Shown here in pieces: positions 17,316 to 25,137 of a stretch of 64,000 nucleotides of DNA (positions are counted from its first letter, which is position 1; every line of letters starts with the position of its first letter). The translations under genes and the position numbers were made by a program. The DNA lies in the NCBI RefSeq assembly GCF_039530945.1, contig NZ_BAAAPC010000024.1:1-64000 (forward strand). The letters run 5' to 3'. The DNA comes from Nocardiopsis_C rhodophaea (GTDB lineage Bacteria > Actinomycetota > Actinomycetes > Streptosporangiales > Streptosporangiaceae). Below the pieces are notes generated by a model, which was not told the origin of the DNA, searched no databases, and saw nothing but the letters and a program-made list of their open reading frames with translations.

Positions 17316-18257
17316 TCAGTCCGGCCTCCGGGCGACGACGACGGTGGTGGCGGGCGGGGGGAGCTCGATCTCGCGGATGTCGTGGAGACCGGTCGCGGCG
17401 AGCCGCTGGGCCAGTTCGCCCGCGCTCCAGGGGGTGATGCCGGCGCGAGCCAGCCGCCACCGGGTCACGGCCTGCCCCACGACGCCGCCCGTTCCGGTGC
17501 CCGGAGTGCGCGGCGCGGCCGTCGCGATGACGCGGCCGCCGCGGCGCAGCGCGGCGCGCACGCGCGGCAGGGCGCGCTCGGCCGCCTGGGGGGTGAGGAC
17601 GGTCAGCGGCAGCCATGCCAGGTCATAGGCGTCGGTCTCGGCGAGGTCGGCGACATCGTGGTGCCGCAGTTCGACGCGGTCGCCCACGCCCCGTGCGGCC
17701 AGGTGGCCCTCCGCCAGGCGCAGGGCGCGCGGGGCGATGTCCAGGCCGACGGCGCGGGCGTGGGGAAGGCGGGTGACGACGGTGGCGGCGACGGCGCCGA
17801 TGCCGGTGCCCACGTCGAGGAACCGGGCATCGGGGCGCTGCAGGAGGGCGTCGATGTCGGGCAGCTCGTCGACGAGCCGGTCCAGCAGGGCGCCGACGGC
17901 CCGCCCGGAGGCCTCGCCCTCGGCGATGAGCTCGGCGTCGTCCTCGGCCTCGGCGCCGCCGGGGCGCCCGGCGGCGGCGTCGGACATCTGGCGCAGCATC
18001 CAGGCGATCTGCGCGGGCAGGGCCTCGGGCACCGGCAGTGCGTCGAGGGCGGCACGGTGCTCGGGGCGCAGCCGCCAGCCGTCGGGAGTGCGCTCGGCGT
18101 ATCCGGCGGCTCCCAGGACCGCGCCGTGTTCCTCGCCCAGCGGCGCCGTGGGGTCGGTCTCCATGGCGGCGGCCAGGGCGGCCAGCACCCAGGCCCCGGT
18201 GGCCAGCTCATCGACGCGGGCGAGGAGGTCGGGTTCGTGTTCTGCCGGTGTGCTCAT
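17316..18257 (-). CDS. Class I SAM-dependent methyltransferase
   Basis: 313 residues. A helical N-terminal half (an O-methyltransferase-type dimerisation region, about residues 1-140) precedes a Rossmann-fold domain. Motif I is FLDVGTGIGAVAATV near residue 145, the acidic loop AVGLDIAPRALRLA follows, then LRHHDVADL, and the later strand GGRVIATAAPR. The substrate is unknown. It is divergent from the small peptide and YcaO genes with 237 bases between, so it could modify the peptide product; that link is positional. The C-terminus (PPPATTVVVARR) is a normal last strand. Confidence 0.75.
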   Translation of the reverse strand: MSTPAEHEPDLLARVDELATGAWVLAALAAAMETDPTAPLGEEHGAVLGAAGYAERTPDGWRLRPEHRAALDALPVPEALPAQIAWMLRQMSDAAAGRPGGAEAEDDAELIAEGEASGRAVGALLDRLVDELPDIDALLQRPDARFLDVGTGIGAVAATVVTRLPHARAVGLDIAPRALRLAEGHLAARGVGDRVELRHHDVADLAETDAYDLAWLPLTVLTPQAAERALPRVRAALRRGGRVIATAAPRTPGTGTGGVVGQAVTRWRLARAGITPWSAGELAQRLAATGLHDIREIELPPPATTVVVARRPD

Positions 18258-18364
18258 GAGCCGGAGTGTGCCAGGCAGGGTTCACCGTGGGGACCGTGGG
18301 GCCGAGGAAGTACCCGCCCCGCAATTTCTCCGACCCTGCGTGCCGATCCACTCACACCGAGTAA

Positions 18365-18415
18365 ATGTATGTTGGATCGACCGAAAACTACCCACAACAT
18401 TCCACAAACATACAT
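18365..18415 (+). promoter_or_regulatory. Inverted repeat in the peptide/methyltransferase promoter region
   Basis: ATGTATGTT (18365-18373) and its exact complement AACATACAT (18407-18415) flank 33 bases in an unusually A+T-rich patch 80-130 bases before the peptide gene. It also lies in front of the divergent methyltransferase gene. Likely a regulator site covering a promoter; no regulator is identified. Confidence 0.4.
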
Positions 18416-18494
18416 GGTGACAAGTAGCGCGCAGGGATGTAGAAATGCCTATGAACGATCGACCCGTTCACACCGAAAAGACAGGGAGCCGACA

Positions 18495-18605
18495 ATGGGC
18501 TGTTTTCATAAGTTCAACGCCGTCGACCTTGATGTTGTCGAGGACATCACGGTCGAGGCCGCCGAAATGGACGAGGAGACCGCTCAGGACACCGTTGAGG
18601 CCTGA
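18495..18605 (+). CDS. Putative RiPP precursor peptide
   Basis: 36 residues, too short for ordinary gene finding. The N-terminus is MGCFHKFNA. The rest is strongly acidic (about 13 Asp/Glu, no Lys or Arg after residue 6) and contains LDVVEDITVEA, which resembles the recognition segments of azole-forming RiPP precursors. GGGAG lies six bases before the ATG. The YcaO gene starts inside the last four codons. The only Cys is residue 3, so if this is a YcaO substrate the modified core is probably the N-terminal GCFHKF with the acidic part acting as a follower, as in bottromycin. This is inference. An in-frame ATG at 18415 would give a 63-residue form, but it lacks a ribosome site. Confidence 0.6.
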   Translation: MGCFHKFNAVDLDVVEDITVEAAEMDEETAQDTVEA

Positions 18606-19947
18606 GTCCACCCGCACGGTTGGGGGGCCGGCCGCCAACGTCGGCCCCCCAACCGGGGCGGTTCGCGCCAGCACCGAGCCCTGGGCCGGAGCGCGGGAAC
18701 GCGAATTTCCGCTGCGCGACGCCGAGAAACAGGCCCGGCGGGAAATCGCCCACCTGGGATGGCGCCCTATCCTGCACGAATTCAGGGCCGCCGGCCCGAG
18801 TGCGGCACACTGCCAACTGCGCGGCGCCGATAGCACCCCGATCCCTCAAGGCCTGGGAAGCGGAAAAGGCTGCGCGGCACCCGCGCGTGTCGGGGCCCTT
18901 TTCGAAGCACTGGAACACGCCTTCACCGGCCCCCGCATCCTCACCACCCTGCCCGTCGAGCTCCGCGACCTCGCCGACCTCGCCGCCGGCCCGCTGCGCG
19001 CCGAACGCGCCATGGGCCGCCTCGACGGCACCGGCCGCCCACGCCTCGCCTGCCTGCCCTACGACGCCCTCGACGGCGGCGGCCCCATCGACGTCCCGCT
19101 GTTCTTGTGGGCTCCGTGGTACCCCCTGCCCACCGGGCCGATGGCCGCCCACCGCGCCCGCCTCGGCGACACCGCCGACTACCGCGCGGTGCTCTCCTTC
19201 AGCGTCAACACCGGCTGCGCGATCGGCGCCACCCGCGACGAGGCGCTCCTGCACGCCCTCAACGAGTGGGCCGAGCGCGACGCGCTCTCGGTGTTCCTGC
19301 TGCGCACCGTGCACGACGGCGGGCCGCTGCCGGCCCGCCTGTCCCCTTCCGCCCTTCCCCCGTTCCTCCGTCAGCGGCTCGCGCAGGCCTCCGCCGCCGT
19401 CCAGGGCCCCGTCACCCTGCTGGACCTGACGACCGACATCGACGTGCCCGTCGTGCTCGCCCACGCCCCGCCGCTGCCCGGAGGCGCACCGCGCTACGGG
19501 GTCGGCGCCTCGCTGTCGGGCGAGAACGCCGTGGAGCGCGCCGTGAGCGAGCTGGTCCAAGACCACCTCATCGCCCAGTGGGCCCGCGAACCCCAGGGCG
19601 CCGACGCGCGCGCCCGGCTGGCCGCCCACCCCCGACTGCTGGCCTGCGCACAGATGGCCGTCGACGGCCGCATCGACGACGCGCCATGGGGGCCGCTGCC
19701 GGCGGATGCCGTCGCCCCCGCGGCGACCGTGGCCGAGCAGCGCGCCGAGGCGGTGCGGCGGATCAGCGCCGCCGGCCACCGCGTCGTGGCCCGCGATCTG
19801 GCGGTGCTGGCCCACGGGACGGCGGTCGTGCAGGTGCAGTGCCCGGGCCTGGAGCGCTTCCACCTGATCACCGACGGGCACCTGGCCCTGCCTGGGCCGC
19901 GCGGGCGCCGCCTGCGCGCCCAGCCCCCGCGGTCGGCGCACCGGTGA
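18595..19947 (+). CDS. YcaO-domain cyclodehydratase
   Basis: 450 residues with the YcaO ATP-grasp-like domain. The three family signatures are visible: SGKGCAAPARVGALFEALEH (first ATP/Mg glutamates), GCAIGATRDEALLHALNEWAERDA, and GVGASLSGENAVERAVSELVQ. YcaO enzymes use ATP to activate backbone amides, giving azolines, thioamides or macroamidines. No separate E1-like/RRE partner gene is adjacent, so this is a stand-alone YcaO. The only reasonable start after the peptide's own start is TTG 18595, with AGGA five bases upstream, overlapping the peptide gene by 11 bases; ATG 18445 and 18532 would make a long tail that is merely the shadow of the peptide gene. The C-terminus (LRAQPPRSAHR) is not the PxPxP tail of azoline-forming YcaOs. 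Confidence 0.8.
   Translation: MRPESTRTVGGPAANVGPPTGAVRASTEPWAGAREREFPLRDAEKQARREIAHLGWRPILHEFRAAGPSAAHCQLRGADSTPIPQGLGSGKGCAAPARVGALFEALEHAFTGPRILTTLPVELRDLADLAAGPLRAERAMGRLDGTGRPRLACLPYDALDGGGPIDVPLFLWAPWYPLPTGPMAAHRARLGDTADYRAVLSFSVNTGCAIGATRDEALLHALNEWAERDALSVFLLRTVHDGGPLPARLSPSALPPFLRQRLAQASAAVQGPVTLLDLTTDIDVPVVLAHAPPLPGGAPRYGVGASLSGENAVERAVSELVQDHLIAQWAREPQGADARARLAAHPRLLACAQMAVDGRIDDAPWGPLPADAVAPAATVAEQRAEAVRRISAAGHRVVARDLAVLAHGTAVVQVQCPGLERFHLITDGHLALPGPRGRRLRAQPPRSAHR
18617..18655 (+). promoter_or_regulatory. Hairpin just inside the YcaO gene
   Basis: A perfect 14-bp stem (CGGTTGGGGGGCCG and its complement) encloses an 11-base loop. It starts 12 bases after the peptide stop codon and lies in the first codons of the YcaO gene. 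It may stabilise the peptide mRNA or attenuate expression of the enzyme, so that the precursor is made in excess. There is no T-run. Confidence 0.55.
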
Positions 19948-19959
19948 GCAGGTGACACC

Positions 19960-20904
19960 ATGACCGCCCCCGCGGCCGCACCACCGACCCGGCGCAGCGG
20001 ATGGCTGCCCGTGGGTGGGGGCCATGTCCTGCGCTGGTGGGAGTCGGGCGCCCCCGGCGGGGTCCCGCTCCTGCTCCTGCACGGCGGGCCGGGCGGGCAC
20101 AGTACGCGCGCCCACCGCGCCCTGGCCGACCCGCGGCGTTTCCGTGTCATCCAGGTCGACCAGCGCGGATGCGGCGCGTCGCGCCCGCGCGGCGAGCTGG
20201 CGGCCAACACCACCGACCACCTGGTCGACGATCTGGAGCGGCTGCGCGCCCATCTGGGCGTGGAAGGGTGGGTGGTGCTGGGCCCGTCGTGGGGGGCGGT
20301 GCTGGCGCTGGCCCTGGCGGCGCGCTACCCGCGGGCCGTGCGCGCGCTGGTGCTCAGCGGGGTGTTCCTCGGCGCACGCGAGGAGTACCGGCCGCTGCTG
20401 GACGGGCGGGGCGTGGACGCGGCGGTGTGGGACCGGTTCGTCGCCCCGTTGGACGCCGCGGAGCGCGCCGATGTCCCCGCCGCCTACGCCCGCCGGATCC
20501 ACGATCCGGCCCACCCCGACCACATGACTGCGGTGCGCAACTGGCTCGCCTTCGACGCGGCCCAGGGCGGTGCCGCTTTCGCCCCGTCGCGGATCCGGGC
20601 GGGGCCCGGCCTGGTGGCGAGTGTTGCCGTGGAGGCGCACTACGCGCGCCACCGGTTCTTTCTGCCGGCCGAGGGGGTGCTGGGCCGGGCCGGGGCGGTC
20701 GCGGCCCCGGTGACGGTGGTCCAGGGCACCGGTGACACCGCGGGGGCCGCCAGCGCCCGGCGGCTGTGTGCGGAGCTGCCGCACGCCCGCCTGAGGTGGG
20801 TGGAGGCCGGGCATTCGGCGCTGGAGCCCCGGTTGGCCAAGCGCATCCGCGCGTCGCTGGCGGGGGTCGCCGCCGCGGTGACGGGAGGCGCGGTCGCCCG
20901 GTAA
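19960..20904 (+). CDS. Proline iminopeptidase-like alpha/beta hydrolase (S33)
   Basis: 314 residues. The S33 signature is clear: LLHGGPGGH (oxyanion loop), QVDQRGCGASRPRG, and GPSWGAVLAL containing the nucleophile Ser. The acid is in VVQGTGDTAGA and the catalytic His in VEAGHSALEP. Prolyl iminopeptidases remove N-terminal Pro from peptides; related enzymes act on other small peptides and amides. It begins 12 bases after the YcaO stop with AGGTGA upstream, so it is in the same operon. In a RiPP setting it could trim the product or act as a hydrolase/epimerase as BotH does, or be an immunity enzyme. These roles are inference. Confidence 0.8.
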   Translation: MTAPAAAPPTRRSGWLPVGGGHVLRWWESGAPGGVPLLLLHGGPGGHSTRAHRALADPRRFRVIQVDQRGCGASRPRGELAANTTDHLVDDLERLRAHLGVEGWVVLGPSWGAVLALALAARYPRAVRALVLSGVFLGAREEYRPLLDGRGVDAAVWDRFVAPLDAAERADVPAAYARRIHDPAHPDHMTAVRNWLAFDAAQGGAAFAPSRIRAGPGLVASVAVEAHYARHRFFLPAEGVLGRAGAVAAPVTVVQGTGDTAGAASARRLCAELPHARLRWVEAGHSALEPRLAKRIRASLAGVAAAVTGGAVAR

Positions 20905-20905
20905 C

Positions 20906-20928
20906 GTCAACCTTGATTCAGGGTCGAC
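20906..20928 (+). promoter_or_regulatory. SoxR/MerR-type operator in front of soxR
   Basis: GTCAACC (20906-20912) and GGTCGAC (20922-20928) form an imperfect inverted repeat (6 of 7) around CTTGATTCA, 10 bases before the SoxR start. Position and spacing fit an autoregulatory MerR-family site. Confidence 0.4.
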
Positions 20929-20938
20929 GATCGGGACG

Positions 20939-21451
20939 GTGAACGTGACGCAGGTGTCGTGGAAGGCCAAGGAGTTGACCGTCGGCCAGGTCGCCGAGCG
21001 CAGCGGCGTCGCGGTTTCGGCGCTGCACTTCTATGAGCGCAAGGGTCTGATCGCCAGCCGCCGCACCGCGGGCAACCAGCGCCGCTACCGGCGTGACACG
21101 CTGCGCCGGGTGGCGTTCATCCGGGTGTCGCAGCGGGTGGGGATCCCGCTGAGCCGCATCCGCGAGGCGCTGGCCGCGTTGCCGGAGGAGCGCACGCCCA
21201 CCCGCGAGGACTGGGCGCGCCTGTCGGAGCAGTGGCGCACTGAGCTCGACGCGCGCATCCGGCAGTTGGAGAAGCTGCGCGACGACCTGACCGGCTGCAT
21301 CGGCTGCGGCTGTTTGTCGTTGGAGCGCTGTGTGCTGTCCAACCCCTACGACGCCTGCGGCCGGCAGGGGCCGGGGCCGCGCCATCTTCTCGTGGGCGGG
21401 GCGCCCGGTTCGCCCGACTTCCTGGAGCCGCCGAGGGGCTGCGCCGACTAA
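20939..21451 (+). CDS. soxR: Redox-sensing regulator SoxR
   Basis: 170 residues of the MerR family. The N-terminal winged helix reads LTVGQVAERSGVAVSALHFYERKGLI, and a dimerisation helix follows. The [2Fe-2S] loop is complete with four Cys in the SoxR pattern, CIGCGCLSLERC, near residues 120-131. In actinomycetes SoxR responds to redox-active metabolites rather than to superoxide in general. It starts 34 bases after the hydrolase gene. GTG at 20939 or 20945 may be used. It may be an independent gene or a sensor of the product of the preceding cluster; the sequence does not decide. Confidence 0.9.
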   Translation: MNVTQVSWKAKELTVGQVAERSGVAVSALHFYERKGLIASRRTAGNQRRYRRDTLRRVAFIRVSQRVGIPLSRIREALAALPEERTPTREDWARLSEQWRTELDARIRQLEKLRDDLTGCIGCGCLSLERCVLSNPYDACGRQGPGPRHLLVGGAPGSPDFLEPPRGCAD

Positions 21452-21486
21452 GGTCGGGGCGCCCGGGGGCGGGCCCGCTGGCGGTG

Positions 21487-21882
21487 TCAGGGGCGGTAGC
21501 GCAAGGGGTGGTCGTCGGGGACCTCGACGATGAAGATGACCAGACCGTCGGGGTCGGTGATGCGCATCTCCAGCAGCCCCCAGGGTTCGCGCTTGGGTTC
21601 GCGCGCGATCGGCACGCCGCGTCCGACCAGGGCGCGGTGGGCGTCCCAGATGTCGGGGACCTGCAGCCACAGCTGGGTGGCGGCGGGTTCGGGCGGGCGG
21701 TCGGAGTGCCCGGAGAGCTCCAGGAAGCCACCGCCGAGGAAGAACACGGTGCCGTGCTGGCCGTCGCCGGTGCCGAACTCCCGGTAGATGGCCAGGCCCA
21801 GGATGTCGCGGTAGAAGGTGCGGCTGCGTTCGAGGTCGGTGGGGCGCAGCAGGAGGCGGCTGCCCAGCACGTGGATGGCCAT
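21487..21882 (-). CDS. VOC-family (glyoxalase/bleomycin resistance) protein
   Basis: 131 residues with two beta-alpha-beta-beta-beta repeats: SRLLLRPTDLERSRTFYRDILGL in the first, and LWLQVPDIWDAHRALVGRGVPIAREP followed by MRITDPDGLVIFIVEV in the second. The metal ligand positions (His, Glu) are only partly kept, so it may be a binding or enzyme member. Substrate unknown. It converges on soxR with 35 bases between. Confidence 0.8.
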   Translation of the reverse strand: MAIHVLGSRLLLRPTDLERSRTFYRDILGLAIYREFGTGDGQHGTVFFLGGGFLELSGHSDRPPEPAATQLWLQVPDIWDAHRALVGRGVPIAREPKREPWGLLEMRITDPDGLVIFIVEVPDDHPLRYRP

Positions 21883-21948
21883 GAGGCGATGCTAGGGCGC
21901 GGCGGTGGCGGGGTGAAGCCGCCCCGCGACGCGCCGCGGCGGCCGGGG

Positions 21949-22476
21949 TCAGCCGCGCCCGCGGATCGGCTCCAGTTGGGTCGCCGAGGTGACGCGGCGC
22001 AGGTGCGTGGGGTGCCCTGCGGGTGTGGGCGTGAAGATCCGCAGTAGGAACGGGCCGGGCAGGACGGTGGCGGCCACCCAGGTGTGTGCGGTGGTCAGGA
22101 CGGTGAAGGTGTGCGGGACGGCGTCGAGGGTGATGCGGGTATGCGACCAGGCGGCGTCCGGGGGCAGCGCGAGGGCCTGGGCGCTGAGGGGGTCGCGCAT
22201 GCGGCGCTCCATGAGGTCGCGCTCGGCGCAGAAGCCCCGCAGCTCGTGCTCGCCGGGGGCGGTGGCGGGGTCCCAGGCGCGGGTGGCGATCTCCAGGTCG
22301 GGTCCGCGGTCGGGCCCGTGGGGGGTGGAGCCGAAGTCCACCACCACCTTGGTGGGCAGCGTGGCGCCGGGGTCCACGGTGGTGGAGCTGACGCGCCCGC
22401 GCCGTTGCTCGTCGGCCGGGGCGTAGATGGGAAGCGCGTGGAGGATGTCGGCGATGGCGGTGGTGTCGTCGTTCAT
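21949..22476 (-). CDS. Hypothetical protein
   Basis: 175 residues without a family I recognise. The start ATG at 22476 (MNDDTTAIADILHAL) gives a sensible N-terminus; the frame upstream is Pro/Arg-rich noise. It contains a conserved-looking core (STTVDPGATLPTKVVVDFGST, then WSHTRITLDAVPHTFTVL and ATVLPGPFLLRIF), no signal peptide and no membrane segment. Codon use matches the neighbours, so it is likely a real cytoplasmic protein. It is divergent from the hydrolase at 22690. Confidence 0.6.
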   Translation of the reverse strand: MNDDTTAIADILHALPIYAPADEQRRGRVSSTTVDPGATLPTKVVVDFGSTPHGPDRGPDLEIATRAWDPATAPGEHELRGFCAERDLMERRMRDPLSAQALALPPDAAWSHTRITLDAVPHTFTVLTTAHTWVAATVLPGPFLLRIFTPTPAGHPTHLRRVTSATQLEPIRGRG

Positions 22477-22689
22477 GGGCGGTGGTGGTCGTCCCCGGTC
22501 GGATACGGCCCGGCCCCGCACGGGGCCGGTCGGTCGTGTGGGCGCGACGTTACCGCACGTGGCCGGTGGCGCGGGGCGGTCGGGGCGCGCGGTTCGACCC
22601 GGCCAAAACCCTTCCAATGGCCATTGTCATGGTTTAGGCTCGGGCAGCACTGGTTGTGCCCCGTCGGTAGCCACGAAAGGCGCCTGCTC

Positions 22690-23661
22690 ATGGACAACGG
22701 ACCGGCCTCACCCGCCCCCTCCGCCGCTCGGACGGCGCCCGCGGCCCCGCACCGCGAGCTGAGCGTCCGCTCCGCTGACGGAACCCGCCTGCACGTCGAG
22801 GTGCACGGCCCCCACGACGCGCCGAGTATCGTGCTGAGCCACGGCTGGACGTGCTCCATCCCGTTCTGGGCCCCGGTGGTCACCAGGCTCGGTGCCGCCT
22901 ACCAGGTCGTCCTGTACGACCAGCGCGGCCATGGCCGCAGCGCCCGGCCCGCCCGCCACGGCTACGGCGTCTCCGCCCTGGCCGACGACCTGTGCGCGGT
23001 GCTGCGCGCCACGGTCCCCCAGGGCACGCGCGCCGTACTGGGCGGGCACAGCATGGGCGGGATGACGCTGATGGCCGCGGCCCAGCGGCCGGAGGTGCGC
23101 GAGCGGGCCGCGGCCGTGGCGCTGATCAGCACCGGCTGCGCCGACCTCCTGGCCTCCGCCCGCGTTGTGCCCGGAGCCGCGCTGTTTCCGCGGCTCGGCG
23201 CGGCCGGCCACCGCCTGCTGCTGGGCGCGCCTGTGCCGCTAGGGCCCAAGACGCCGCTCACGCGGGCCGCGCTGCACTACGTGACCATGGCCCCCGACGC
23301 CCGTCCGCAGATGGTCGACTTCTGCGCACGCCTCGTCCACGCCTGCCCCTCCCTGCCCCGCGCCCACTGGGGCCGGGTGCTCGCCGAACTCGACCTGGAA
23401 CGCGAGGTGCGGGCGCTGGAGTGCCCCGCCACGGTCGTCGCCGGCGGCCGCGACCGCCTCACCCCGATCGCGCACGCCCACCGCATCGCCGCTGCCCTGC
23501 CCGACTGCGAGGATCTGGTCGAGATCCCCCGGGCCGGTCACATGACGCCGCTGGAGGACCCCGCGACGGTCGCCACCGTCCTCTCGGGCCTGGCCGACCG
23601 CCACCTCGCGGTGGCGCGGAAGAAGAAGGAGAAGGATGAGCTGACGCGGCAGCGTGCATGA
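22690..23661 (+). CDS. Alpha/beta hydrolase
   Basis: 323 residues. After an Ala/Pro-rich start comes the hydrolase fold: LSHGWTCSIPFWAPV (oxyanion region), YDQRGHGRS, the nucleophile elbow GGHSMGGM, the acid in VVAGGRDRLTP and the catalytic His in RAGHMTPLEDP. This resembles the AB_hydrolase_1 group with arylesterase/haloperoxidase-like members. Substrate unknown. The last 14 residues (RKKKEKDELTRQRA) are unusually basic and follow the end of the fold. The gene ends 50 bases before the convergent Uma2-family gene. Confidence 0.8.
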   Translation: MDNGPASPAPSAARTAPAAPHRELSVRSADGTRLHVEVHGPHDAPSIVLSHGWTCSIPFWAPVVTRLGAAYQVVLYDQRGHGRSARPARHGYGVSALADDLCAVLRATVPQGTRAVLGGHSMGGMTLMAAAQRPEVRERAAAVALISTGCADLLASARVVPGAALFPRLGAAGHRLLLGAPVPLGPKTPLTRAALHYVTMAPDARPQMVDFCARLVHACPSLPRAHWGRVLAELDLEREVRALECPATVVAGGRDRLTPIAHAHRIAAALPDCEDLVEIPRAGHMTPLEDPATVATVLSGLADRHLAVARKKKEKDELTRQRA

Positions 23662-23710
23662 TGCGCCCCGCACGACGCGACGAGAGGCGGCCCCTGGTTC
23701 GTTCCCCCCG

Positions 23711-24361
23711 TTACTGGTAGCGCGCGATGCCCTCGGTTTCCAGGCGAATGTCGTTGAGAGGTTCGGGCAGCTTCACGACGTCGCCGAACTTCATGCGGTG
23801 CACGCTGCGGTACTCGCCCTCGCGCGGATCCGCGTAAAGCACGATGGTGCCGTCCCGAGGGTCGAGGATGAGGTAGATGGGGATGTTCCAGCCGGCATAC
23901 ACACGGGGCTTGGCGTCCGTGTCTGTCGTGCTGTTGTTCTTGGAGACCACTTCCAAAGCGAACTCGACGATGTCCGGAGGCGTCAGCCACTCGTCATCGT
24001 CTTCGGCTTCAGCGGGGTAGACGACGAGATCGGGGATCGCGCTGTCCTCGGCGTCAACGTGCCCGATGGAGGTGACCTGATGGGAGACGAGTTCCTCGGG
24101 AAGCTGCTGTTCCAACTGCAGCATGATCTTCCGGATGGCCGCGTTGTGCTTCCGGGTGGGTGTGGGGGACACGATGAGGCTTCCTCCGAGAATCTCCACT
24201 CGATACCCATCGGGGAGCGTCTCGGCCACACGCTCGGCGAGCTCCCGCATCGACTCGTACTGCGGTGAGGCCTCCGTGCTGGGCGGCGGCTCGTGACCTT
24301 CAGGGTCAACCTCCGGGTCAGCCGCCGACCGGGTATCCGGCTCCGACATGGTGACGGACAT
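23711..24361 (-). CDS. Uma2-family (DUF820) endonuclease-like protein
   Basis: 216 residues. The Uma2/DUF820 core has the restriction-endonuclease fold, visible as RVEILGGSLIVSPTPTRKHN, then IPDLVVYPAE (catalytic Asp), FALEVVSKNNSTTD (Glu-x-x-x-Lys part) and KPRVYAGWNIPIYLILDP. An acidic, Pro-rich 45-residue N-terminus precedes it. Family members are numerous in actinomycetes and cyanobacteria with no clear biological role. GGAAGGAGC lies just before the ATG. Confidence 0.85.
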   Translation of the reverse strand: MSVTMSEPDTRSAADPEVDPEGHEPPPSTEASPQYESMRELAERVAETLPDGYRVEILGGSLIVSPTPTRKHNAAIRKIMLQLEQQLPEELVSHQVTSIGHVDAEDSAIPDLVVYPAEAEDDDEWLTPPDIVEFALEVVSKNNSTTDTDAKPRVYAGWNIPIYLILDPRDGTIVLYADPREGEYRSVHRMKFGDVVKLPEPLNDIRLETEGIARYQ

Positions 24362-24507
24362 GGGTGCTCCTTCCCGCGACCTGGTCATCGTAGAAGCCAG
24401 CCCCTCTCCGTGTCCGGGGGATCCACAGGTCCGTGGGCTCACCCTAGTCCCGCCGTGCGGCGCCGGCCAGAACCCCGGCCGTTTCCCGCGTGCAGGACAG
24501 GGCGCCG

Positions 24508-24987
24508 TCAACCCGTGGGCATCGCCGCGGCCTCGTCCCGGCCCCGGCACGCCAGGGCGTCGGCGCGGTCGTTTCCCGGGTCGCCGCTGTGCCCCCTGAC
24601 CCACGTCCATTCGATGTCGTAGCGGGTGGCGGCGGCATCCAGGCGCTTCCACAGATCGGCGTTCTTCACCGGCCTCTTGTCGGCGGTCTGCCAGCCCCGG
24701 GCCTTCCAGGCGTGGATCCACTTGGTGATGCCGTTGCGCACGTAGGTGCTGTCGGTGTGCAGGTGGACGCGTACCGGGCGGCTCAGGGTCTCCAGGGCCA
24801 TGATCGCCGCCATGAGCTCCATCCGGTTGTTGGTGGTCTCGGCCTGGCCGCCGTAGAGCTCCTTCTCGTGGGCGCCGTAGCGCAGCACCGCGCCCCACCC
24901 TCCGGGCCCGGGGTTGCCGCTGCAGGCGCCGTCGGTGTAGATCTCCACGGCGCCCGAGCCCGGCGCCGTCCCCCCACTGGTGTCCAT
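24508..24987 (-). CDS. rnhA: Ribonuclease HI
   Basis: 159 residues, the usual length. It hydrolyses RNA in RNA-DNA hybrids. The catalytic carboxylates sit in EIYTDGACSGNPGPGGWGAVL (first Asp), NNRMELMAAIMAL (Glu), HTDSTYVRNGI (second Asp) and the final HSGDPGNDRADALA (last Asp). The start ATG at 24987 fits; a 14-residue Gly/Thr-rich N-terminal tail precedes the domain. Confidence 0.95.
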   Translation of the reverse strand: MDTSGGTAPGSGAVEIYTDGACSGNPGPGGWGAVLRYGAHEKELYGGQAETTNNRMELMAAIMALETLSRPVRVHLHTDSTYVRNGITKWIHAWKARGWQTADKRPVKNADLWKRLDAAATRYDIEWTWVRGHSGDPGNDRADALACRGRDEAAAMPTG

Positions 24988-25137
24988 GGCGCGCAATCTA
25001 TCGCGCGGCCGCCCCGGCCGCACTGTGGTCGACCCAACGTCCCCGTCCGTGCCCCTACCAGAGCCGTCCGCCCCCGGCTGCCGGGAAGAATGTCGGGGTA
25101 TCGACCACGTACCGAGGAGAATCGAGGCGGCGCGCCC

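Noticed and set aside
18365..18427. A 20-codon frame (MYVGSTENYPQHS...) before the RiPP peptide
   Set aside because: No ribosome binding site, and its ends coincide with the inverted repeat, so it is more likely promoter sequence.
18603..18605. A programmed +1 frameshift making a peptide-YcaO fusion
   Set aside because: A TTG start with AGGA upstream explains YcaO translation more simply; kept only as an alternative in the finding on this junction.
18547..20970. An 807-codon minus-strand frame across the YcaO locus
   Set aside because: Shadow of the YcaO and hydrolase genes; composition lacks hydrophobic core patterns.
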